Of a DNA stretch of 14,713 nucleotides, positions 7,157 to 14,038 are shown one piece after another; position 1 is the stretch's first letter, and every line of letters begins with the position of its first letter. This stretch comes from an uncultured Clostridia bacterium (GTDB lineage: Bacteria > Bacillota > Clostridia > Christensenellales > Borkfalkiaceae). Both the position numbers and the translations under genes were made by a program. Below the pieces are notes generated by a model. It had not been told where the DNA came from and did no database searches. It was given only the letters and a program-made list of their open reading frames with translations. The DNA lies in assembly GCA_947630775.1 (NCBI GenBank), contig CANRIY010000030.1, positions 1 to 14,713 on the forward strand, given 5' to 3'.

Positions 7157-7185
7157 ATGATATGTGGACAAGTTTCGTAATATGA
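7157..7185 (-). promoter_or_regulatory. SigE-type sporulation promoter of the spoIIIA operon
   Basis: On the minus strand, TCATATT (7179-7185) is followed after exactly 14 bases by CATATCAT (7157-7164). This fits the known mother-cell SigE pattern of an ATATT-like -35 and a CATA-N-N-A-T -10. spoIIIA is a SigE target in Bacillus subtilis, so identity and place agree. The predicted transcript start falls at about 7150-7151, on the start codon itself. The -35 touches the T-tract of the terminator of the upstream GH51 gene. Confidence 0.72.
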
Positions 7186-7208
7186 AAAAAGGACTCCCGC
7201 AGGAGTCC
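7185..7208 (-). terminator. Rho-independent terminator of the GH51 gene
   Basis: On the minus strand GGACTCC pairs with GGAGTCC across the loop TGCG (7191-7208), followed directly by six Ts (7185-7190). It begins 15 bases after the TAA of the arabinofuranosidase gene and isolates it from the sporulation operon. Confidence 0.9.
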
Positions 7209-7223
7209 CCTTTCGCTTTCCTT

Positions 7224-9722
7224 TTATTCGATCACAAATACATTCAGGCTGTTTTTCTTGAGGGTCGCAGTAAGCGTGTTCCCGTGGAGCATCACGTCGC
7301 TTTCGACGGGTTCGATATTGTGCTTTTTGCCCGCCTTGACGTTGATCTCGTTGATTACGGTGACGTCCTCGTCCCAGAGCGTCGTGACGTGCGCCTTGGT
7401 CTTTCCCTCAAACCCTTTGAGCTCGGCGACCATCTCTTCGTCGCGGTCGGACACATTGACGACTTTCAGATAAATCTTCCCGTCCTCGCCGACGGAAGTC
7501 GTCTGGAACACGCGTTCGTTGACCTTCCAGATGTGTTTGAAGAGCACTTCGTGCCACGCCTCATCCTTATAGATGTACGCCGTAAAGGTCTTTTTTGTAT
7601 AGACGAGCTTTAAGATGTTCCCCTCGGGAGAATAGCCGAGGAATTTATCCTTGCCCATCATCTCGCAAACGGTACGCATGAAGTCCACTCTCTTGTCGAA
7701 CGAAACGTCGTACCCCTTGTGATTCTTCCCGTACTGGCAGCAGATCGAGAATCCCGCGCTGTCCATCGTCCCGATATCCCTCACGTCCGCAACGCCGACG
7801 CCGCCGATAAAGCTCTGCTCGCCCGAAAGACGGCGGAAAGAGATCTCCACTTCACAGTCCGAGAAGGACTTTTCGTCATAATAGAACCCGTTGAACGCTT
7901 CGCTCTCTTCGATGATGAGCTCCCCGTTCTCGATATGCCCGCCGCAGCAATTCGGGTAAACTTTCCAACCGCCGAGACCGTCTTTGAAGTCGTGCTCGTA
8001 GACGATTTTGCCGCTCTTGATGTCACGCACGAGCACTTTCGAGACGGCGCTCGCGGTGCGATGCCCGCCGATGAGGAGCCCTCCCGCGTTGTCGTCATTG
8101 ACCTCGGAGACATCCGTAAGCGTGTATTTGCCCGTATTGGAGGCAAACATCTGCTGGACGTAGTAGTTGGGCGTCAGCATGACGTCGCGCGCGTTGAACC
8201 AGATCATGTTGGGCGTCCAGCGGTAATGATAGGTGGAAGCGAAGAGCGGGGCATAGCAGGTCATCTTTACGACGTCCGAATTGCGTTCGCAACCCGTGAG
8301 AAAGGCCGCTTCCGAAAGCGCGGCTTTCAAATTGTTGTCCCCGTTGAGCCGTCCCCTGCCGTCCGACATCGTGTGCATGGCATATTCGCCCATGAATACC
8401 TTTGCGCCGCTTCTGTCGTAGCAGTCGTACCGCTTGGTATTGTCGACGCCCGCGCTCGTCACGATCGTGATGTCGAAGAGCTTCAAAAGATCGGTGAGTC
8501 TGCCCTTATACATATACTGGCGGACACCGAGAAGGCAGGATGCGAAATTATCGAAGTATTCGTAGCCCCAGTTTTCGTTGCCGATCCCGATGTACTTCAA
8601 TTCAAAGGGTGCGGGATGCCCCATATCCGAGCGGACTTTCGCCCAGTAAGACTCGTTTTTGTCCGAAGAGGCGATATCCCCCTTTGCAAAATAGATGAGA
8701 TCGGCGACGTTGTCGATGACTTCGCTCTGGAACTCCTTGGTCCCGGGAACGATGCGCTGGTACCCCGTCTTGCGCTGTTCGCCCATACGGATCTGGCAGA
8801 GCACGCCGCAGTGAAGGACGGGGAGCGGCGTCATGTGGAGATCTTCGCACAGCGCGAAATACTCATAAAAACCGATGCCGTAAGACTGCATATAGCGCCA
8901 GACGTTGGGGATCTGGCGGCGCTGTTCCAACGGGCCGACCGTGTTGCGCCATTTGTATTGGTAATCAAAGGCGACATCCCCCTCGACGACGCACCCGCCG
9001 GGGAACCTCAAAAAGGACGGATGGCAGTTTTTCATCGCCTCGACGATGCGGGGGGACAATTTCCCGTTCCTGTATTTATTCGGATCTCCCCAAACGGTTG
9101 CGGGAAGAAGAGAAACATAGTCGATCCCGAGTTTGCCGTTACCTTCGAGCGTAATGCAGAGCCGCCCCATCGTATCCTTTTCTGCTTTGACGGAGCAGGC
9201 GACTTTGATCCAGTCACCGTCCGTCCCCGCGGGGATCTTGATCTCTCCGACGCTTGTATGTCTGCCGTGCGCCCCACGGAGAAAGACTTTTGCAACGCCC
9301 TTGAACCCGAGGCGTTTGATCCACATCGAAAAATGGTAAGTCTCCCCGTTCACGACGGGCATGCCGTAGATATCGTACCCGCCGTTTGTGTAAAACCCGG
9401 GGTTTTCGAGATGATAGATCCCGCCGATGTCGAGAAGAAGATAGGAGGGATTATTTTCGTTCATGCCCCCCTTCTTTACGATCTTTCTGGGACCTGCGCC
9501 GTAAATATCCCAATAAAATCCCTTATTGGAACGTGCTTCCACGTGGCTTTCGCAGTTGTAGTCGTCATAGGTAAAATATTCGTATTCAAACGAGTTATTG
9601 ATGACCATCTCCGCATTCAGACCCCCGTCTGCCGCTTGGTTGATGTCTTCGAAAAAGAGGCCGTAGAGATGTTTTGAAATGTCAACGCCTCTCTTGCTTG
9701 CGTCCAGCGTATAACGCACCAT
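7224..9722 (-). CDS. GH51 alpha-L-arabinofuranosidase, large multidomain intracellular form
   Basis: The 832-residue protein removes terminal alpha-L-arabinofuranosyl groups from arabinose-containing plant oligosaccharides. Seen in order: a short N-terminal beta region (ISKHLYGLFFEDINQAADGGLNAEM), a CBM4/9-like beta-sandwich (about 65-205), a (beta/alpha)8 catalytic barrel (about 215-530), and a C-terminal sandwich containing what looks like an inserted LamG-like sandwich (about 575-730). Acid/base is probably E383 in GIGNENWG; nucleophile is probably E446 in KVFMGEYAM. There is no signal peptide, so it likely acts in the cytoplasm on imported oligosaccharides. The frame is open 30 codons further up, but ATG 9720-9722 has AAGGAG six bases before it and fits the family start. 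It is a single-gene unit with own promoter and terminator; no transporter is adjacent. Confidence 0.9.
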   Translation of the reverse strand: MVRYTLDASKRGVDISKHLYGLFFEDINQAADGGLNAEMVINNSFEYEYFTYDDYNCESHVEARSNKGFYWDIYGAGPRKIVKKGGMNENNPSYLLLDIGGIYHLENPGFYTNGGYDIYGMPVVNGETYHFSMWIKRLGFKGVAKVFLRGAHGRHTSVGEIKIPAGTDGDWIKVACSVKAEKDTMGRLCITLEGNGKLGIDYVSLLPATVWGDPNKYRNGKLSPRIVEAMKNCHPSFLRFPGGCVVEGDVAFDYQYKWRNTVGPLEQRRQIPNVWRYMQSYGIGFYEYFALCEDLHMTPLPVLHCGVLCQIRMGEQRKTGYQRIVPGTKEFQSEVIDNVADLIYFAKGDIASSDKNESYWAKVRSDMGHPAPFELKYIGIGNENWGYEYFDNFASCLLGVRQYMYKGRLTDLLKLFDITIVTSAGVDNTKRYDCYDRSGAKVFMGEYAMHTMSDGRGRLNGDNNLKAALSEAAFLTGCERNSDVVKMTCYAPLFASTYHYRWTPNMIWFNARDVMLTPNYYVQQMFASNTGKYTLTDVSEVNDDNAGGLLIGGHRTASAVSKVLVRDIKSGKIVYEHDFKDGLGGWKVYPNCCGGHIENGELIIEESEAFNGFYYDEKSFSDCEVEISFRRLSGEQSFIGGVGVADVRDIGTMDSAGFSICCQYGKNHKGYDVSFDKRVDFMRTVCEMMGKDKFLGYSPEGNILKLVYTKKTFTAYIYKDEAWHEVLFKHIWKVNERVFQTTSVGEDGKIYLKVVNVSDRDEEMVAELKGFEGKTKAHVTTLWDEDVTVINEINVKAGKKHNIEPVESDVMLHGNTLTATLKKNSLNVFVIE

Positions 9723-9734
9723 AGATTGCTCCTT

Positions 9735-9761
9735 GCGGGCTTTTTTCATAAGAAAACCCGC
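9735..9761 (-). promoter_or_regulatory. Leader hairpin next to the GH51 ribosome binding site
   Basis: GCGGG (9735-9739) pairs with CCCGC (9757-9761), extended by four A-T pairs after a one-base bulge at 9740; the loop is about 8-10 bases. The stem ends directly at the AAGGAG site (9729-9734) in the 5' leader. It could influence ribosome access or mRNA stability; no known riboswitch is recognised. Confidence 0.45.
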
Positions 9762-9780
9762 CCTGAAAATTTCTATCCGT

Positions 9781-9809
9781 ATTATAACAGAGAAACAATG
9801 AAACGTCAA
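9781..9809 (-). promoter_or_regulatory. Sigma-A promoter of the GH51 gene
   Basis: On the minus strand TTGACG (9804-9809) and TATAAT (9781-9786) are separated by exactly 17 bases, close to consensus. The start of transcription should be near 9773, giving a leader of about 50 bases. Confidence 0.85.
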
Positions 9810-9856
9810 CATTTTCGTGAAATGTTTTATATTTATGTAAATAAAACATTTTCACG
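9810..9856. promoter_or_regulatory. AT-rich palindromic region, probable regulator-binding site
   Basis: Directly upstream of the GH51 -35 box lies ACATTT-N5-AAATGT (9810-9826). A larger imperfect inverted repeat spans 9816-9856, with arms CGTGAAATGTTTTAT and ATAAAACATTTTCACG that differ by one base of length. Three copies of an ACATTT(T)C-type half-site are thus present in alternating orientation. The position suits an activator, or a repressor overlapping the -35. It does not resemble the Bacillus AraR operator as I know it, and no regulator gene is adjacent. Confidence 0.5.
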
Positions 9857-9888
9857 GGGAGGAATGATAAAACTTGACAAAACCGATG

Positions 9889-9985
9889 ATACTCTCTGCT
9901 CCCCTTTCGGAGAGCTGAAACACGCTCGTAGGCGCAATACTCTCTGCTCCCCTTTCGGAGAGCTGTCACCGCAGGTGACTGAGGG
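9889..9985. repeat. Palindromic intergenic repeat, two partial copies
   Basis: A 29-base segment is repeated exactly at 9889-9917 and 9937-9965 (48-base period); each holds a stem of the form GCTCC...GGAGAGC. The second copy continues into GTCACC-GCA-GGTGAC (9966-9980), a perfect 6-bp stem, then TGAGGGG. The segment AGCTGTCACCGCAGGTGACT also occurs at 14561-14580 and, with one loop change, at 14420-14439, so this is a dispersed family. It fills most of the 309-bp gap between the GH51 and HAD-kinase genes. Frames through it encode no plausible protein. Confidence 0.8.
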
Positions 9986-9995
9986 GTTCTCCGCA

Positions 9996-10022
9996 CAAAA
10001 AAAGAACGGATTCTCCCGTTCT
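9996..10022 (-). terminator. Rho-independent terminator of the HAD-kinase gene
   Basis: On the minus strand AGAACGG pairs with CCGTTCT around a six-base loop (10003-10022), followed by a run of Ts (complement of 9996-10003). It starts 10 bases after the stop codon of the upstream gene. Confidence 0.88.
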
Positions 10023-10031
10023 CTTTCGTCA

Positions 10032-11141
10032 TCAACCTTGGCGGGTCAGCGCGACGATCTGCTTCACCGCAGCATTCACGTCGTTTCCGACGTTGATCTC
10101 GACGTCGCAGACTTCGCTGTTCCGATACTCGAAATCAAGCGACATAATGCGCCGCACCTTGTCTTCAAGGTCAATATCCCGCATGATGATGCTCTTGATG
10201 GCGTCCCCGCGTTCCCTTCTCGTAAAGACAAGCATCGCCTTTTGACGGTACAGATTTTTCAGGGTGATCGCCCCGCAGATGTCGATCGGGATGACGGCGA
10301 CGGCGCCGCGGTCGACAATGGGATCGATATCCTCGCGGGAAGTCCCGAAGTGATAGCCGCTGTAGACCGTCGTTTCGATGTAATGCCCCGCCTTCATCTC
10401 TTTGATGAACTGGTTTTCCGAAATAAAGCGGTAGGAATCCGCCCCTTCTGTCTTGCGGCGGGGACGGGTCGTCGAAGTGAGCGGCTTTTCAAAGCCACTC
10501 AGCTGTGTGAGCCCGTTCGCGATCTCCGTCTTGGAGGAGCCCGAGGGGCCCACAAGGCATAAAACGCCGCCGTTTTCGAGCTTGGGGAAGTTTTCGGCGA
10601 AGGAATTTCTCACCATCTCGCAAAAATGCAGGAAATCGTCGTAACTGTTGACGGAGAGAAGCCCCGAGAGCCCCGTATTCCACGGTTTGCGGAAGAGAAC
10701 GGGATAGGCAGCGCGGGAGCTTGAAATGTTGTGTGCCCCGTCGTCGAGCATGATATCGAGCGAGATCAACTCCTTCCGCGTCCCCATGATGATATTTTGG
10801 GGGGGAATTTCGGGGAAATCCTTGACGAGCCGTTCCGCCCTTGCGCTCATAACGGGCGCGGGAACGGCGGTGATAAAGAACACATCGGCAATTTCGGAGA
10901 GCTTTTTCACAAATTTCTGCGCGCCCTCGCTGATCGGCTGCGTTCTGACAAATTCGGGATCCGAATAGAGCGCAACGCGCTCGTCGCCGTGCCGTTCGGC
11001 GCCGCCCCAGCTCTTGATTTCTTCGATCCTGAGCGGCTCCTCGTCCGGGTGGCGGCTGTTGATGATGGAAACGGCATAGGAATTGCATTCGTAGATCGTA
11101 TCGTCAACGTCGAGACCGACGCGGATCCTGTATTTTCTCAT
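10032..11141 (-). CDS. Fusion of an HAD 5'-deoxyribonucleotidase-like domain and a guanylate-kinase-like domain
   Basis: The 369-residue protein has two parts. Residues about 1-180 look like an NT5C-type HAD phosphatase: D11-V-D13-D14-T15 (motif I), T91 in FFITAVP (motif II), K123 (motif III) and D133-D134 (motif IV). Residues about 190-369 look like guanylate kinase: P-loop GPSGSSKT at 198-205, TSTTRPRRKTEGADSY at about 222-237 for GMP binding, YSGYHFGTSREDI at about 260-272, and VFTRRERGDAI near 305-315. All key residues of both domains seem present, so one chain may both dephosphorylate and phosphorylate nucleotides. Whether the kinase half acts on GMP is inference. It is transcribed divergently from two DHH genes and surE. 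ATG 11139-11141 has GAGGTG before it. Confidence 0.82.
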   Translation of the reverse strand: MRKYRIRVGLDVDDTIYECNSYAVSIINSRHPDEEPLRIEEIKSWGGAERHGDERVALYSDPEFVRTQPISEGAQKFVKKLSEIADVFFITAVPAPVMSARAERLVKDFPEIPPQNIIMGTRKELISLDIMLDDGAHNISSSRAAYPVLFRKPWNTGLSGLLSVNSYDDFLHFCEMVRNSFAENFPKLENGGVLCLVGPSGSSKTEIANGLTQLSGFEKPLTSTTRPRRKTEGADSYRFISENQFIKEMKAGHYIETTVYSGYHFGTSREDIDPIVDRGAVAVIPIDICGAITLKNLYRQKAMLVFTRRERGDAIKSIIMRDIDLEDKVRRIMSLDFEYRNSEVCDVEINVGNDVNAAVKQIVALTRQG

Positions 11142-11158
11142 AATTCACCTCGCTTTTT

Positions 11159-11187
11159 ATTATACCGAAACGTTCATCTTTTGTCAA
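11159..11187 (-). promoter_or_regulatory. Sigma-A promoter of the HAD-kinase gene
   Basis: On the minus strand TTGACA (11182-11187), 17 bases, then TATAAT (11159-11164): perfect consensus. The leader is about 10-15 bases and includes GAGGTG. Confidence 0.88.
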
Positions 11188-11197
11188 GTCTTGACAA
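11181..11197. promoter_or_regulatory. Palindrome TTGTCAA-GTC-TTGACAA joining two divergent -35 boxes
   Basis: The seven-base arms are perfect inverted repeats with a 3-base centre. Each arm contains the -35 box of one of the two divergent promoters, so both polymerases would need the same DNA. It could also serve as a common operator. Confidence 0.7.
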
Positions 11198-11219
11198 AAC
11201 TATATATTTATGATATAAT
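11191..11219 (+). promoter_or_regulatory. Sigma-A promoter of the DHH-DHH-surE operon
   Basis: TTGACA (11191-11196), 17 bases, then TATAAT (11214-11219): perfect consensus. AGGGAG (11246-11251) is the ribosome binding site, eight bases before the first start codon. Confidence 0.88.
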
Positions 11220-11259
11220 ATATAACTCAGCGGAAAATCTATCATAGGGAGTATACCGA

Positions 11260-12198
11260 ATGTTCAAACAGGCACTGAAATTGATCAAGAAGTACGACAG
11301 AATCATCATCCACCGCCATGCGCATCCCGACGGCGACGCGATGGGCAGCCAGATCGGGCTTGCCGCCCTTCTCAAAGACAATTTTCCTTCGAAGGAGATC
11401 TACATGGTCGGAGATATTGCGACCCGCCTTCCCTTCATCGACATCCAAATGGACGAGATCCCCGATGAAGCCTACCCCGGCGCGCTTGCGATCATCCTCG
11501 ATTGCGGCTCTTCCCGCCTGATCTGCGACGAAAGATACAAGATGGCCGAAAAGACGCTCCGCTTCGATCATCATATCTATTGTGAAAAGATCGCGGATCT
11601 CGACGTTGTTGACAGCACCTACGAGAGCGCGTGCGGCTTAGTTGCCATGTTTGCGAAGGAATGCAAGCTCAAACTTTCTGTAACTTCCGCCACATATCTG
11701 TATATGGGCATGGTGACGGACAGCGGCAGGTTCGTATTCGATTCGACGACGGCGCGCACCTTCGAACTGGCGGCGTTTTTGCTTTCCCAGCCGATCGACC
11801 TCACGACGCTCTACTATAATCTATTTTCCAAGGATTTTTCGGAGATCATCCGCGACGCCGACAACATGCATAAGATCCAATTTACGCAAAACAACGTCGC
11901 ATACATCTACACTTCCCGCGAGGATCTTCCCGAAAACAGCGACGCCGCACCCGTGGTGTCGTCGGGGCTTGTCGGGCTCATGCGGGATATCAAGGGCGTA
12001 TTTATCTGGGTGAATTTTACCGAGTCGGAGGACGGCATTCATGTGGAGCTCCGCTCCAACCGCTATAATATCAACCCGATCGCCGTGAAATACGGCGGCG
12101 GCGGGCATAAAAAGGCAAGCGGGTGTACTGTCCCCGATAAAGAGACGGCGATGCGCCTTTTGGACGATCTGAATACTTTGGCGGGAGAGCCTGTATGA
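11260..12198 (+). CDS. DHH/DHHA1 phosphoesterase, NrnA-like (first paralogue)
   Basis: The 312-residue protein has the DHH metal-binding set: H20-x-x-P-D24-G-D26 (HAHPDGDAMGS), D81 in IILDCGS, D103-H104-H105, D154 in MVTDSGRF, and the DHHA1 motif GGGGHKKASG at about 279-288. Such proteins are Mn-dependent phosphoesterases; NrnA removes nucleotides from nano-RNAs and dephosphorylates pAp, and relatives cleave pApA or pGpG. Length is normal for a stand-alone NrnA, with no membrane or GGDEF part, so it is cytoplasmic. It is first in an operon with a second, diverged DHH gene (ATGA overlap) and surE. Exact substrate cannot be read from sequence. Confidence 0.92.
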   Translation: MFKQALKLIKKYDRIIIHRHAHPDGDAMGSQIGLAALLKDNFPSKEIYMVGDIATRLPFIDIQMDEIPDEAYPGALAIILDCGSSRLICDERYKMAEKTLRFDHHIYCEKIADLDVVDSTYESACGLVAMFAKECKLKLSVTSATYLYMGMVTDSGRFVFDSTTARTFELAAFLLSQPIDLTTLYYNLFSKDFSEIIRDADNMHKIQFTQNNVAYIYTSREDLPENSDAAPVVSSGLVGLMRDIKGVFIWVNFTESEDGIHVELRSNRYNINPIAVKYGGGGHKKASGCTVPDKETAMRLLDDLNTLAGEPV

Positions 12199-13175
12199 AC
12201 GAAGAGATCAAGAAACAAATTTTAGAGAAGATCGAAAGCTACCAAACGATCGTCGTCTCCCGTCATATCCGTCCCGACGGCGACGCGGTCGGTTCGACGA
12301 AGGGATTTACCAAGCTCCTGCGCGATACCTATCCCGAAAAGAAGATCTACCTCGCCGATGAGGATTTTTCCGACTATCTCGCCTTTTGCGGCGGAGAAGA
12401 TCTCGTTCCCGAGGAAATTTATGCGGACGCCCTTCTCATCGTCATCGATACGGGCACGCGCAAGCGGATCTCCAATCAAAACTATACGAAAGCGAAAGAG
12501 ATCATCAAGATCGATCACCATATCGAAGCGGACCCCTACGGTGACATCAACTGGGTCGAGGATTTCCGCTCGTCCGCCTGCGAGATGATCGCAGATTTTT
12601 ATGTGACCTTCAAAGATAGGCTCAAAATGACGCCCGAGGCGGCGACATTCATCTATCTCGGCATGGTAACGGACAGCGGCAGATTCCGCTTCGAGGGCGT
12701 GACGGGAGACACTTTGCGGCTCGCAGGGGCGCTACTCGACTGCGGTTTGGATTATGAATCGCTGTTTGCCAATCTTTATACGGAAGACATCAAGAAATTG
12801 CGGCTCAAATCCTTTGTATACGACAATATTTGTATCACGCAGCACGGGGTCGCTTATATCTATATGGATCGGGCGGTGCAGGAGCGCTTCGGGCTCAACA
12901 TGGAAGCGGCAAGCGATGTCGTGAGCGATCTGAGCAAGATCCGCGGCAGCCTCATCTGGATCGCCTTCATCCAAAATACCGAGGCGGGAAATATCCGCGT
13001 CAGGCTCCGCTCCCGCTTCCTCGGGATCAATGACCTTGCAATCAAATATCACGGAGGCGGTCATAACATGGCTGCCGGGGCGACGGTGTTCTCCGAAGAG
13101 GAAATGCACGCGCTCATCGGGGACGCCGACCGCATCTTAGGCGAATACAAATCCACGCACGAGGGCTGGTTATGA
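12195..13175 (+). CDS. DHH/DHHA1 phosphoesterase, NrnA-like (second paralogue)
   Basis: The 326-residue protein repeats the layout of its upstream neighbour: H24-x-x-P-D28-G-D30 (HIRPDGDAVGS), D85 in VIDTGTRK, D107-H108-H109, D160 in MVTDSGRF, and YHGGGHNMAAG at about 286-295. All metal ligands are kept, so both copies should be active. Apart from the motifs the two differ widely, which indicates an old duplication with possible division of labour, for instance nano-RNA against pAp or cyclic-dinucleotide products. The start overlaps the previous stop (ATGA) with GGGAGA before it; the stop overlaps the surE start in the same way. Confidence 0.92.
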   Translation: MNEEIKKQILEKIESYQTIVVSRHIRPDGDAVGSTKGFTKLLRDTYPEKKIYLADEDFSDYLAFCGGEDLVPEEIYADALLIVIDTGTRKRISNQNYTKAKEIIKIDHHIEADPYGDINWVEDFRSSACEMIADFYVTFKDRLKMTPEAATFIYLGMVTDSGRFRFEGVTGDTLRLAGALLDCGLDYESLFANLYTEDIKKLRLKSFVYDNICITQHGVAYIYMDRAVQERFGLNMEAASDVVSDLSKIRGSLIWIAFIQNTEAGNIRVRLRSRFLGINDLAIKYHGGGHNMAAGATVFSEEEMHALIGDADRILGEYKSTHEGWL

Positions 13176-13894
13176 AGATACTTTTGACAAACGACGACGG
13201 GATCGAGGCGGAAGGCCTCAGATATCTCGTCGAATGGGCAAAAACGATCGGTGAAGTCACCGTATTCGCTCCCAAAGTCCAACAGAGCGCAAAGAGCCAC
13301 TCCATCGAGATCCATCAACCGTATGAGGTGAAGAAAGTCGATCTTTTCGACGGAATTGAGGCGTGGAGCGTCGATTCCACCCCCGCCGATTGCGTGCGCG
13401 TCGCCATTCTCGGCATGAAGAAACAGTTCGACCTCGTCCTCTCGGGCATCAACAACGGCCCCAACGTCGGCGGCGACATCCACTATTCGGGCACCGTCGG
13501 GGCTTGCTTCGAGGCGGCCATCTGCGGCGTCCCCTCGATCGCCCTCTCCGCCGCGTTCCACTCCTTTGAGAACGCCGTAAAAAATATCGACAGAGTGTAC
13601 CGTCTCATCCTCTCCCGACGCCTTTTAGACCATGCCGAGATCGTCAATGTCAACTTCCCCGCGGAGGGCGACGAGATTCTGATGACGAAAATGGGCCCCG
13701 CCGTGTATACGGATGAATTTGAATTCCGACCCGATGGATTGATCGAGCCGAAGCTCAAATGCCTGTATGAGGGAACGACGGACCTCTCGCTCGACACCGA
13801 CGCCACGATGACGGGGCACATTTCCGTCACCCCTCTCCGCAACGACCTGACCGATTTTTCCGCCTTGGATATTGCGAACAAAAAGGTCGGGTAA
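13172..13894 (+). CDS. surE: 5'/3'-nucleotidase SurE
   Basis: The 240-residue protein starts MKILLTNDDGIEAEGL with metal ligands D8 and D9. Other SurE marks follow: S39 in QQSAKSHS, STPADCVRVAI at about 69-79, LSGINNGPNVGGDIHYSGTVGA at about 90-111, and PSIALS. SurE dephosphorylates nucleoside 5'- and 3'-monophosphates and can shorten polyphosphate, in the cytosol. Length is slightly short but usual for the family. It is the last gene of the three-gene operon and would act on mononucleotides released by the two DHH enzymes. No clear T-tract terminator follows. Confidence 0.95.
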   Translation: MKILLTNDDGIEAEGLRYLVEWAKTIGEVTVFAPKVQQSAKSHSIEIHQPYEVKKVDLFDGIEAWSVDSTPADCVRVAILGMKKQFDLVLSGINNGPNVGGDIHYSGTVGACFEAAICGVPSIALSAAFHSFENAVKNIDRVYRLILSRRLLDHAEIVNVNFPAEGDEILMTKMGPAVYTDEFEFRPDGLIEPKLKCLYEGTTDLSLDTDATMTGHISVTPLRNDLTDFSALDIANKKVG

Positions 13895-13908
13895 GCATCC
13901 ACTTTCCG

Positions 13909-13984
13909 CCCCCTCCCGCCCCGCGCGCATTCTATTGCACTAAGCGCGGCACGAGCGCCGCCCTTGGCGCGAAGTAGGAGGGGG
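13909..13984. repeat. Stem-rich segment after surE with repeat-like arms
   Basis: CCCCCTCC (13909-13916) can pair with GGAGGGGG (13977-13984). The 60 bases between them hold two further perfect stems, CCGCGC/GCGCGG (13921-13949) and GCGCC/GGCGC (13955-13970), giving a three-way-junction shape. The same two outer arms occur in the tandem repeats at 14499-14517 and 14642-14660, there separated by only CAC. No T-tract follows, so this is not an ordinary terminator. Confidence 0.6.
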
Positions 13985-13992
13985 ATCAAGGG

Positions 13993-14027
13993 GGTGGGCA
14001 ACGATTCTGAATCGCGCCATCAATATT
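13993..14027. repeat. Diverged copy of a repeat-unit segment in the nuclease leader
   Basis: These 35 bases align without gaps to 14442-14476 of the first tandem unit, with 27 of 35 identical by eye, sharing GGTGGGCAACG at the left and AATATT at the right. It ends 11 bases before the nuclease start codon. Confidence 0.65.
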
Positions 14028-14038
14028 CCGAGGGGACA

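Noticed and set aside
7719..9677. A 652-codon open frame on the plus strand
   Set aside because: It lies wholly antisense to the GH51 gene, whose motifs and signals are clear; its translation shows no recognisable domain, and it reflects codon bias on the other strand.
9874..9896. TTGACA on the plus strand at 9874 as a possible promoter
   Set aside because: No convincing -10 at proper spacing and no plus-strand gene follows until 11260, with genes on the other strand between.
9682..10035. A 117-codon minus-strand frame spanning the GH51 start and the repeat
   Set aside because: It translates the direct repeat twice (ALRKGSREY) and overlaps a terminator and promoter, so it is not a gene.
13921..13970. 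Terminator of surE
   Set aside because: Stable stems are present but no T-tract follows on the plus strand, so intrinsic termination is not supported.
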